The notes under the pieces were generated by a model. That model had not been told where the DNA came from. It worked only from the letters and a program-made list of their open reading frames with translations, and searched no databases. This document shows positions 1-5,602 of a stretch of DNA of 5,602 bases, one piece after another. The position numbers were made by a program, and so were the translations under genes. The first letter of the stretch is position 1. Every line of letters begins with the position of its first letter. The stretch is from Xanthobacteraceae bacterium (GTDB lineage Bacteria > Pseudomonadota > Alphaproteobacteria > Rhizobiales > Xanthobacteraceae), in contig JASHXZ010000493.1 of assembly GCA_030043285.1 (NCBI GenBank), positions 1-5,602 on the forward strand, given 5' to 3'.

Positions 1-568
1 CGATCCTTCCGGCATATTCGAATGATTCTGGCGTGTTGAGTGCGGCGACATAAAATTTCGGCCGCGGCTGTTGCGTCGGGCGGGGCAGCGAGGTGGTGTT
101 CTCGATCGTGTGGAATCGGCCGCGATGGGTGACCCCCTCCTCGCGCAGCAACAGGTCCACCTGCTCGATGCCTTCGCGGTAGCGCGCCACCGACTCGTCG
201 GGCGAGCGCGCAAAGCGGCGGAATTCGTGCGGCAGGAAGGCGCGCGCGAAGCCGACATCGAACCGGCCGGCCGAGATGGCGTCCAGCATGGCGATCTCGC
301 CGGCAAGCTTCAGCGGATTGTTGAACGCCGGCACCACGGCGCCAGTGAGCAGCCGCATCTTTTTGGTGCGCTGCGCGGCAGCGGCCAGAAACAGCATCGG
401 GTTGGGGCTGTAACCGCCATAGCGCTCAAAATAGTGCTCGACCGAGCGCGCATGCGAATAGCCGAGCGCATCGGCCTCTTCGGCGATGTCGAGGCTCTGC
501 GCAAAATATTCGGCGGCGCTTTTGTGCGCCGGCTGAAAATTGGGAAAGAATTGGACGCCGAACTGCAT
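1..568 (-). CDS. Luciferase-like (LLM class) flavin-dependent oxidoreductase, N-terminal part, cut by the window edge
   Basis: Reading leftwards from ATG at 568 gives 189 uninterrupted codons that run off the left edge, so roughly the C-terminal half of a usual 330-380 residue protein is missing. Family members are (beta/alpha)8-barrel, cytoplasmic enzymes using reduced FMN or F420 to oxidise small molecules. Supporting blocks are the N-terminal strand MQFGVQFFPNF, VEHYFERYGGYSPNP (43-57, the place of the luciferase E-H-H/F motif), QRTKKMRLLTGAVV (66-79), and LDAISAGRFDVGFARAF (95-111). In the last block the usual G-x-G-R-G reads G-F-A-R-A. A GGAG at 579-582, 10 nt upstream, supports the start. 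It lies 21 nt after the stop of the FAD monooxygenase gene, so it is the fourth gene of the same leftward transcript. Family membership is clear; substrate, cofactor choice and reductase partner are not. No flavin reductase gene is visible here. Confidence 0.9.
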   Translation of the reverse strand, partial: MQFGVQFFPNFQPAHKSAAEYFAQSLDIAEEADALGYSHARSVEHYFERYGGYSPNPMLFLAAAAQRTKKMRLLTGAVVPAFNNPLKLAGEIAMLDAISAGRFDVGFARAFLPHEFRRFARSPDESVARYREGIEQVDLLLREEGVTHRGRFHTIENTTSLPRPTQQPRPKFYVAALNTPESFEYAGRI

Positions 569-589
569 TTTTGACTCGCTCCGGCATCC

Positions 590-1849
590 TTAGAGCGGTG
601 CGTTGACGTGAACGTCAAGCCCGTGGGCGGCGACGATGCCGCCGACCTGATCGCTGCGGAATATGTGGGCGTCGACTACGGCGCCGAGGTCGCGCGTCAT
701 TTCGGCGGCCGAGCGATCGGCTTTCGGCTTGATTTGCGCGCTTAAGTAAGCGCCTTCGAGCCGGTTGAGCTCGACCAGCGCTTTGCCGAACGGCGCCTGC
801 ATGCGTTCATAGCGCTTCAGCCCGGCATCGAGATCGTCGCCGGCCGCGCGGATGCTGTCGGCGAGGCAGGCGGCGTCGAGCGCCGCCTTGGTGGTGCCGG
901 CGCCGGCATGCGGGCGCGCCACAAACGCGGCGTCGCCGGCCAGAACGACCCGTCCGAACACCAGACGCGGCGACGTCAGATCGTAGATCGGCTGGAAGAA
1001 CGGCGCGGTGCGCGCAAATATTTCGGCGACCTGCGGCGCAATGGTCGCGCGCGCGTCAGCCTTGACGCCGGCGATCACGTCCGGCCGGATGAGCGGCGGC
1101 GGAATGCCGGCCGCGTGATAACGTCCCGCCGCATCGGTGCAGATATCGATCAGGCCCTGCGCGCTGACCGGCCGATACCAGACGATGTTGTAGGCGCGCC
1201 GTCCGACCGCGGTGTCGTTGTCGCGCCCGGGCACCGCATAGCTGATAAGCTGCTCGCCCTCCGGCAGGCAGAACGCATAAAGCTCGACCAGCTCGCGCCA
1301 CAACTCGCGCGGCACGTCGGCCTCATCAAGCACCGCGCGCCAGGCCACATAGCCGGCATAGACCGGCGCAACGTCCGGCAAAAACTGCGCGCGCACCGCG
1401 GACCGGATGCCGTCGGCGCCGACCAGCAAATCGCCGCGTTCGCTGCTGCCGTCGGCGAAGAACGCCGTGACGCCGTCGCCGTCCGGCGCCACCCGGACCA
1501 GCCGTTTGCCGAGCCGATACGCTTGCGTCGGCAGTCCATCCAGCAAGGCACGGTAGAGCCGCGACCAGCCGCTCAGCGTACGCGCGGTCGGCCGCTCGAT
1601 GACGATGTCGCCGTTGCGGTCGAGCAAAACGGCCTTGCTGGGCGTCAGCCCCATGGACTCGTCGAAATCGATGCCGGCGCGGTTGAGGATGCCGATCAGC
1701 TGCGGATGCGTGCCGAGCCCGACGCCGCGGCTCGCCAGCTCTTCCTCGTTGCGCTCGAACACCACGGCGTCCCAGCCTGTGCTGCGCAACAGATGCGCCG
1801 CGATCAGCCCGCCGAGCGAGCCGCCGATGACCAGCGCGCGTCTGCTCAT
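590..1849 (-). CDS. FAD-dependent monooxygenase, aromatic hydroxylase type (2,6-dihydroxypyridine 3-monooxygenase-like)
   Basis: This complete 419-residue protein has the three signatures of class A flavoprotein hydroxylases, which use NAD(P)H and O2 to hydroxylate an aromatic ring in the cytoplasm. They are an N-terminal Rossmann FAD motif IGGSLGGL (8-15) with the ribose-binding acid E32, the DG motif GADGIRSAVR (144-153), and the GD motif LAGDAAFVARPH (303-314) that contacts FAD. The glycine motif has Ser at its second Gly position, as in many relatives of 2,6-dihydroxypyridine 3-monooxygenase. The stretch RPHAGAGTTKAALDA (312-326) and NIVWYRP (221-227) also recall that group and 6-hydroxynicotinate or salicylate hydroxylases. 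The subgroup is from memory, without alignment. ATG at 1849 lies 3 nt after the upstream VOC stop with no strong Shine-Dalgarno, which suggests translational coupling. No membrane segment is seen. Flavin hydroxylase: high confidence; substrate: unknown. Confidence 0.92.
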   Translation of the reverse strand: MSRRALVIGGSLGGLIAAHLLRSTGWDAVVFERNEEELASRGVGLGTHPQLIGILNRAGIDFDESMGLTPSKAVLLDRNGDIVIERPTARTLSGWSRLYRALLDGLPTQAYRLGKRLVRVAPDGDGVTAFFADGSSERGDLLVGADGIRSAVRAQFLPDVAPVYAGYVAWRAVLDEADVPRELWRELVELYAFCLPEGEQLISYAVPGRDNDTAVGRRAYNIVWYRPVSAQGLIDICTDAAGRYHAAGIPPPLIRPDVIAGVKADARATIAPQVAEIFARTAPFFQPIYDLTSPRLVFGRVVLAGDAAFVARPHAGAGTTKAALDAACLADSIRAAGDDLDAGLKRYERMQAPFGKALVELNRLEGAYLSAQIKPKADRSAAEMTRDLGAVVDAHIFRSDQVGGIVAAHGLDVHVNAPL

Positions 1850-1852
1850 GCG

Positions 1853-2743
1853 TCAGGGCGTCGCCCAGGACATGTCGTCGTGGCCGGGCTTGTAGTCCAT
1901 GTTGGTCGCCGCCGGATTGCGGTTGATCAGCGGGCGGCCGTACATCGGATTGGTCTGGCTGCGCGTCTCGTGCTCGACGGTGAACAACACTTCGCGGGTG
2001 TCGAGATCGATCACGTCCTTGAAGCGATATTGGTACTGGTTGTCCTCGATCGTGATCAGGCCGAGGTCGAGCAGCTTCCGATACGGTCCGGAGAAATCCG
2101 TAATGTAAATCTGCACGTGGTGCTTGTCGTAAGCCTGCTCCGGCGTGTCAGTCTCGCGGAAATAAAAATATTGCTTCTCGCCAACCTGCACCCGCGCCTC
2201 CGGCCCGGCGCCGTTCTTGTGCACGTCCGCCGGCGCGTTCAGCACCTCGCGATAGAAGCGCGCGATGCGTTCGGCGGTGCCGGGGCGCACGTCGAAGCGG
2301 ATATAGGGCATGCCGAGCATGACCCGGCCGAAGCGCTCGGCGTCCGGCGTGTGGACGTGGATGCGGTTGCCCCACGGGCAGACCGTCTCGATGCAATCGT
2401 TGCTTTCGCGGAAATCGAACTTGGTGCCGTCGAGCTTTTTGCTTTTGCGCACCTTGGTGAGCCGCTCAAGCAGGCCTTGGCGATCCGGCGACACCAGGCC
2501 GACCACGCCGCGGAGCACGTCGGGCGTGCCCATAGGCAGGTGGAATTGGCTGATGCCGACATTGATCCACATGTTGCCCGAGCCGGTGTTGAGGAACGGG
2601 TCGCGGGTATAGCCGAGGCCGGTGACGTAATAATCGGTACCGTGGTGCTGGTCGGTGATGCAGACATTGACGTGTCCGATGCCGACGATATTGCCGATGT
2701 CCTCGGCGGCGCGGTCGTATTGTTCTTGCGGTTTTTGCGACAT
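1853..2743 (-). CDS. VOC-fold protein resembling a type I extradiol ring-cleavage dioxygenase
   Basis: The 296-residue protein has the length and four-module (beta-alpha-beta-beta-beta) layout of type I extradiol dioxygenases. Module 1 starts at GIGHVNVCI (21-29), module 2 at GVVGLVS (79-85), module 3 at MPYIRFDV (145-152) and module 4 at HHVQIYITD (208-216). Candidate metal ligands in the C-terminal barrel are H209 and E257 (in LFTVEHE), but the expected first His is Y147. The N-terminal barrel has H24, H68 (QFHLP) and H129 (NRIHVH) at ligand-like places. It may therefore be a ring-cleaving dioxygenase with a displaced metal site, or another VOC enzyme (isomerase, lyase or hydrolase-like). 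I chose ATG at 2743 because AAGGA lies 7 nt upstream (2751-2755); an in-frame TTG at 2782 has no such support. A tail of about 37 residues follows the last barrel strand. The stop is 3 nt before the FAD monooxygenase start, so the two are co-translated. Confidence 0.82.
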   Translation of the reverse strand: MSQKPQEQYDRAAEDIGNIVGIGHVNVCITDQHHGTDYYVTGLGYTRDPFLNTGSGNMWINVGISQFHLPMGTPDVLRGVVGLVSPDRQGLLERLTKVRKSKKLDGTKFDFRESNDCIETVCPWGNRIHVHTPDAERFGRVMLGMPYIRFDVRPGTAERIARFYREVLNAPADVHKNGAGPEARVQVGEKQYFYFRETDTPEQAYDKHHVQIYITDFSGPYRKLLDLGLITIEDNQYQYRFKDVIDLDTREVLFTVEHETRSQTNPMYGRPLINRNPAATNMDYKPGHDDMSWATP

Positions 2744-2871
2744 TGGCAGGTCCTTGGGCGCGTTCCTTCGTGAATGGCGCAATACTAGAGCATATTGCCG
2801 CGGGCTAAAATACGTTTGCCCGGCGCAGCGCGCATACCGCTTCCGCGTCGAGAGGACCGAGGATTGATGCT
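2744..2871 (-). promoter_or_regulatory. 128-nt gap between receptor gene and catabolic genes, with an inverted repeat
   Basis: This non-coding gap separates the Bug receptor stop from the VOC start. It is locally richer in A/T than the flanking genes. It holds GCAATA (2779-2784) and its reverse complement TATTGC (2793-2798) around an 8-nt spacer, 36 nt upstream of the VOC start codon. No GC stem followed by a T-run was seen on the minus strand, so read-through from the receptor gene is plausible. No convincing -35/-10 pair was found either. It could hold an internal promoter with an operator, or only a leader. Confidence 0.3.
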
Positions 2872-3852
2872 TTAGTCAGTAGGCTCGATGCCGGAAGCGC
2901 GGATCACTTTGCCCCATTTCACGCCCTCGGACGCGATGAAGGCGCCGAATTCCGCCGGCGTGTCCGATTGCGCCACGATGCCGATCGCCCTAAAGCGCGC
3001 CGCCGTCTTCGGCCGCTTCAGGTCGGGCTGCAGCGCGTCGCTGATCTTGTCGACGATCGCTTTCGGCGTGCCGGCGCGCGCGAACAGGCCCTGCCAGCTC
3101 TTGGCGTCGTAGCCCGCCACCGTCTCGGCCACGCTCGGCACGTCGGGCATATCGGGGTTGCGGGTATTCGCCAGCATCGCGATCAGTCTCAGCTTGCCCG
3201 CCTGGATCAGCGGCATCGCGGGAGCGAGATCGGTGAACTCCATCGAGACGTTGCCGCTGGCCACGTCGGTCAGCCCTGGGATCGAGCCCTTATACGGAAT
3301 GTGGCGGATGGACACGCCGGTCATGGTCTTGAACAGCTCGGCGAAAATCTGGTGCGGCGTGCCGATGCCGGCCGACGCGTAGGTCAGCGCATCGGGTTTT
3401 TGCTTGGCGAGCGCGATCAGGTCGGCGACCGATTTCACCGGCAGCGACGGCGAGACCACAAGGCCGAACTGAGTGAGGCCGATCAGCCCAACCGGTTCGA
3501 AATCCTTGCCCAGATCGTAAGACACGTGCTTCTTCAGATACGGCAAGAGCGTGATGACGCTCGGCGCATGCAACAGCGTATAGCCGTCGGGCGCCGCCTT
3601 GGCCGCATACGCGATGCCGATTTCGCCGCCCGCGCCCGGACGATTCTCCACGACGAAGCTGCCGTGCAGCGCGCGCTGCAAAACCTCGGCCTCGTAGCGG
3701 CCCAAAATGTCGGTCGAGCCGCCCGGCGTGAACGGCACCACGATGGTCACCGGACGCGTCGGGTAATCGTCCGCCGCGAGCGCCGGCAACAACGCGAGAG
3801 CGATCAGCACGCAGGCCACTGACGCAGCGCCCGCCTTCCGCATCACCGTCAT
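2872..3852 (-). CDS. Bug/TctC-family periplasmic solute-binding protein of the tripartite tricarboxylate transporter type
   Basis: The 326-residue product matches Bug receptors in length and blocks. These proteins bind small carboxylates or aromatic acids in the periplasm and hand them to a TctA/TctB membrane pair. The signal peptide has K/R at 5-6, a hydrophobic core (about 9-23), and an A-L-A-A site near 24-27, leaving a mature start close to DDYPTRPV. Next come VPFTPGGSTDILGR (39-52), VENRPGAGGEIG (68-79), APDGYTLLH (87-95), YASAGIGTPH (158-167) and HIPYKGSIPGLTDVASGNV (184-202), all typical family blocks. ATG at 3852 is preferred because GGAGG (3858-3862) sits 5 nt upstream; a GTG at 3864 overlaps that site. 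No TctA or TctB gene is in the window, as is common for Bug proteins. As first gene of the leftward set it probably captures the substrate or senses it. The ligand is unknown. Confidence 0.93.
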   Translation of the reverse strand: MTVMRKAGAASVACVLIALALLPALAADDYPTRPVTIVVPFTPGGSTDILGRYEAEVLQRALHGSFVVENRPGAGGEIGIAYAAKAAPDGYTLLHAPSVITLLPYLKKHVSYDLGKDFEPVGLIGLTQFGLVVSPSLPVKSVADLIALAKQKPDALTYASAGIGTPHQIFAELFKTMTGVSIRHIPYKGSIPGLTDVASGNVSMEFTDLAPAMPLIQAGKLRLIAMLANTRNPDMPDVPSVAETVAGYDAKSWQGLFARAGTPKAIVDKISDALQPDLKRPKTAARFRAIGIVAQSDTPAEFGAFIASEGVKWGKVIRASGIEPTD

Positions 3853-3971
3853 GGTGTCCTCCACCGAAGGCGACGCTACACCGATGCTCCGCGATCTTAC
3901 AAGCTATGACGCGCCATGGCTGGTCTCGCACCGCAACGGTGCTAAGACTGCCCGCCGGTTGGACACGTTGA
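3853..3971. promoter_or_regulatory. Divergent promoter region between the receptor and MFS genes
   Basis: This is the only space available for the promoters of both the leftward receptor/catabolic genes and the rightward MFS gene, so it is very likely a shared control region. It contains a perfect inverted repeat GCACCG-CAA-CGGTGC (3928-3942). On the plus strand TAAGACT directly follows it (3943-3949), and a poor -35 candidate TGGTCT (3921-3926) lies before it, which would put the repeat in the spacer. On the minus strand TAAGAT (3899-3894) could be a -10, without a good -35. The core promoter calls are weak, since alphaproteobacterial promoters are hard to read by eye. The positional argument is stronger. 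No regulator gene adjoins it. Confidence 0.5.
3928..3942. repeat. Perfect 6-bp inverted repeat with 3-nt centre, candidate operator
   Basis: GCACCG (3928-3933) and CGGTGC (3937-3942) are exact reverse complements around CAA. The repeat lies 30 nt before the MFS start codon GTG and 76 nt before the receptor start codon. No T-run follows on either strand and both flanking genes point away from it, so a terminator is unlikely. An operator for a dimeric regulator or a small leader hairpin are the alternatives. Confidence 0.4.
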
Positions 3972-5213
3972 GTGCGGGGCGCGGTGGCGGGCATTTGGTC
4001 AAAAATCGTGGTGGCGTCGCGCGACGGCATCGAGGCGCGCGGCCGTGCCACCGACATCGATTATCGGCTGCTGGTTCCGCTGCTGTCGACGTCGGTGATT
4101 ATCCAGACGGTGTATGCGATCCTTCGCGTCACCACGTCCTACCGCGCCATCGAGCTCGACCTGCCGGTGGTTTGGCTTGGCGTGATCTCGGCGACGTTTG
4201 CGGTGCTGCCGATGGTGCTCGCCGTCTGGCTCGGCCGGCTGCTCGATCGCGGCCATGACGCGGTCGCGGCCTGGATCGGCTCAGTGCTGCTGGTGCTGGC
4301 CTGCGCGGGTTTTTGCTTCTGGGCCAATTCGATTACGGCGCTGCTGCTGCTCACGGCCTTGTTCGGCATCGCGCACCTGTTCCTGATGGCGAGCCAGCAG
4401 ATGCTGTGCGTCCGTTGCTCCGGACCGCGCGGCCGCGACGCCGCGTTCGGCAATTACGTGGTGTCGAGCGCCATCGGCCAGGGCCTCGGGCCGTACGTGG
4501 TCGCCTGGATCGGCGGTCCGGCGACCTTGCCGCCAACCCGGCCGCTGTTTGTCATCGCCCTCCTGATCTCGACCGTGTCGCTCGTGACCGCCGCGGCCAT
4601 CCGGCCGGCGCCCAAGCACATGATGCCGCCGCCGAGCCGAGAAGTCGTGCCGGTGCGCACCTTGCTGCGGCAGCGCGGCCTGATGGCGGTGCTGGTGGCA
4701 AGCGTGATCACCATCACCTCACAGGATTTGCTCACCATCTACCTGCCACTCCTCGGCACCGAGCAAAATATCGACGTGCGCAGCATCGGCGGCCTGCTCA
4801 CGGTGCGCTCCATCGCTTCGCTGGTTTCGCGATTAGGCTACACGCGCATCCTGCGCCTGGTCCCGCGCCAGCCGCTGACCTTGATCACCATGACGGGCGC
4901 GGCGATCGGCTTTGCCTGCTTCGCGCTGCCGATCCCGCTCTCCGGCATGTACGCCGCCATGACGTTCCTCGGCCTGTCGCTCGGCATCGCCACGACGTTG
5001 AGCCTCACCAACGTGGTCGATCTCGCGTCCGCCGCCGCGATGGGCACGGTGATGTCGCTGCGCATCACCGGCAACCGGCTCGGCCAGGCGGCGGTGCCGT
5101 TCATCGCCAGCCTGATCGCCGCCGCGACCGGCGTCGCCGGCATTTTCGCCATCATCGCGGCGAGCCTCGCGGCATCCGGCGCGTCGGTGCATTTCAGCCG
5201 GCAGGAGCAATAA
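3972..5213 (+). CDS. Major facilitator superfamily (MFS) transporter
   Basis: The 413-residue protein has about twelve hydrophobic segments, near 33-53, 66-88, 98-118, 121-143, 160-182, 190-210, 236-260, 271-290, 302-320, 325-347, 367-385 and 386-405. A polar central loop (211-235) divides two six-helix halves. Between helices 2 and 3 it has GRLLDRGHD (88-96), matching the MFS G-x-L-x-D-R motif A, and helix 5 has a glycine-rich SSAIGQGLGP (165-174). It should sit in the inner membrane and move a small solute by proton-driven exchange. An in-frame TGA at 3969-3971 limits the start to GTG 3972 or later. GTG 3984 is possible, and neither has a good Shine-Dalgarno (only GGA 8 nt before 3972). Divergent placement next to a catabolic operon suggests uptake of its substrate or export of a toxic intermediate; the sequence cannot decide which. 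Confidence 0.9.
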   Translation: MRGAVAGIWSKIVVASRDGIEARGRATDIDYRLLVPLLSTSVIIQTVYAILRVTTSYRAIELDLPVVWLGVISATFAVLPMVLAVWLGRLLDRGHDAVAAWIGSVLLVLACAGFCFWANSITALLLLTALFGIAHLFLMASQQMLCVRCSGPRGRDAAFGNYVVSSAIGQGLGPYVVAWIGGPATLPPTRPLFVIALLISTVSLVTAAAIRPAPKHMMPPPSREVVPVRTLLRQRGLMAVLVASVITITSQDLLTIYLPLLGTEQNIDVRSIGGLLTVRSIASLVSRLGYTRILRLVPRQPLTLITMTGAAIGFACFALPIPLSGMYAAMTFLGLSLGIATTLSLTNVVDLASAAAMGTVMSLRITGNRLGQAAVPFIASLIAAATGVAGIFAIIAASLAASGASVHFSRQEQ

Positions 5214-5236
5214 GGCGCGCCGTGGCTGCCGCACAC

Positions 5237-5602
5237 TTACCGCTTGATCTGCTCCAGCTCCGGAAACGGCGCATAGGTTACGGCCAAACACGGCTCGCGC
5301 GGGGTATCGACGAAGTCGTCGAAGCGGCCGGCGAGAAACACCGCTTCGACCTGCTTGATGCCGGCATAGCTCCCGTCGTCGCGCTTACCGTTGAAGCGCA
5401 TGCAGACCACATAGCGCGTGCCGCTGCCCACCTCTTTGAGCATCGGCTCGGCGATCGAAGCATCGCGGATACCGGTCGGATCGTTCAGATAGGCATGCAT
5501 GGCGGCGAGGATTTCGGCCTTGTAATTGGTCGGATAGGCGTGGACGCCCTCGTCAGCGCCGCCTTGGTGCCCGAGGTGCATGCCGCCGCGCGCGCAGGCG
5601 GC
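5237..5602 (-). CDS. Small uncharacterised protein, probably exported (possible lipoprotein), 5' end outside the window
   Basis: A reading frame enters from the right edge and ends at TAA (5237-5239), giving 122 visible codons. An ATG at 5581 would give a 114-residue protein, but the frame stays open to the edge and no Shine-Dalgarno precedes that ATG, so the real start is likely further right. The first visible residues, A-A-C-A-R-G-G-M, would fit the end of a lipobox (x-A-A-C) with Cys at 5594-5596. This cannot be confirmed without the upstream bases. The rest is a mixed soluble domain (for example YKAEILAAMHAYL, GTRYVVCMRFNG and GIKQVEAVFLAGRFDDFV) with no family I recognise. It converges on the MFS gene with 23 nt between stops and is probably unrelated to the catabolic set. 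Confidence 0.75.
   Translation of the reverse strand, partial: AACARGGMHLGHQGGADEGVHAYPTNYKAEILAAMHAYLNDPTGIRDASIAEPMLKEVGSGTRYVVCMRFNGKRDDGSYAGIKQVEAVFLAGRFDDFVDTPREPCLAVTYAPFPELEQIKR

Noticed and set aside
71..574. A 167-codon plus-strand open frame near the left edge.
   Set aside because: It is antisense to the luciferase-like gene, whose product shows several family blocks; this one shows none.
908..2773. A 621-codon plus-strand open frame opposite the FAD monooxygenase and VOC genes.
   Set aside because: It is antisense to two genes with clear family motifs. Its product is a low-complexity mix of Arg, Ala, Asp, His and Val with no recognisable domain, as expected from the opposite strand of GC-rich coding DNA.
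2968..3822. A 284-codon plus-strand open frame opposite the Bug receptor gene.
   Set aside because: It is Arg/His/Gln-rich with no motif and fully covered by a well-supported receptor gene on the other strand.
3805..3822. A Cys in the receptor's signal region (SVAC, residues 11-14) as a possible lipobox.
   Set aside because: The Cys precedes most of the hydrophobic core, so it is not at a lipoprotein cleavage position. The A-L-A-A site further on fits ordinary signal peptidase I.
3290..4057. A minus-strand open frame of 255 codons spanning the divergent promoter and part of the receptor gene.
   Set aside because: It overlaps the receptor gene in another frame, crosses the regulatory gap and the MFS start, and has a biased, motif-free product.
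5214..5236. Possible bidirectional terminator between the convergent stops, including the palindrome GGCGCGCC (5214-5221).
   Set aside because: There is no stem of useful length with a loop and no T-run on either strand. An 8-bp GC palindrome is expected by chance in such DNA.
4833..5291. Minus-strand open frames opposite the end of the MFS gene.
   Set aside because: They are Arg/Ala/Gly/Asp-rich shadows of the transporter, which has clear membrane segments in the plus frame.

Overview
The window is high-GC DNA whose codon use and gene content suggest an alphaproteobacterium of the Hyphomicrobiales, in the Bradyrhizobium / Rhodopseudomonas / Xanthobacteraceae range. This is inferred from protein style (a Bug-type solute receptor, a luciferase-like oxidoreductase, a VOC protein and an FAD monooxygenase together) and not from a marker gene. 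No RNA gene, mobile element, CRISPR array or phage gene was seen.

Layout. From about 3852 down to 1, four genes run leftwards on the minus strand in this transcription order: a periplasmic Bug/TctC solute-binding protein (3852-2872), a VOC-fold protein shaped like a type I extradiol dioxygenase (2743-1853), an FAD-dependent aromatic-ring-type monooxygenase (1849-590), and the N-terminal 189 residues of a luciferase-like flavin-dependent oxidoreductase (568-1, running off the left edge). The last three are tightly packed, with gaps of 3 and 21 nt, and almost certainly share a transcript. A 128-nt gap separates the receptor gene from them and holds no clear terminator. Divergently, an MFS transporter gene (3972-5213, plus strand) starts 119 nt from the receptor gene. 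That shared intergenic region carries a perfect 6-bp inverted repeat. At the right edge a minus-strand gene (5602-5237, 5' end outside the window) encodes the C-terminal part of a small uncharacterised, probably exported protein. It converges on the MFS gene with 23 nt between the stops.

How the parts may work together (inference). The cluster looks like an uptake-and-degradation module for a small aromatic or N-heterocyclic compound: capture in the periplasm (Bug protein), transport (MFS), hydroxylation (FAD monooxygenase, by eye most like 2,6-dihydroxypyridine 3-monooxygenase relatives), possible ring opening or another metal-dependent step (VOC protein), and a further flavin-dependent oxidation (luciferase-like enzyme). 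The substrate cannot be read from the sequence. No regulator, flavin reductase, hydrolase or TctA/TctB partner lies in the window. The most unusual detail is the VOC protein: the usual first extradiol histidine position in the C-terminal barrel appears to be Tyr, while the N-terminal barrel carries three His at metal-ligand-like positions.
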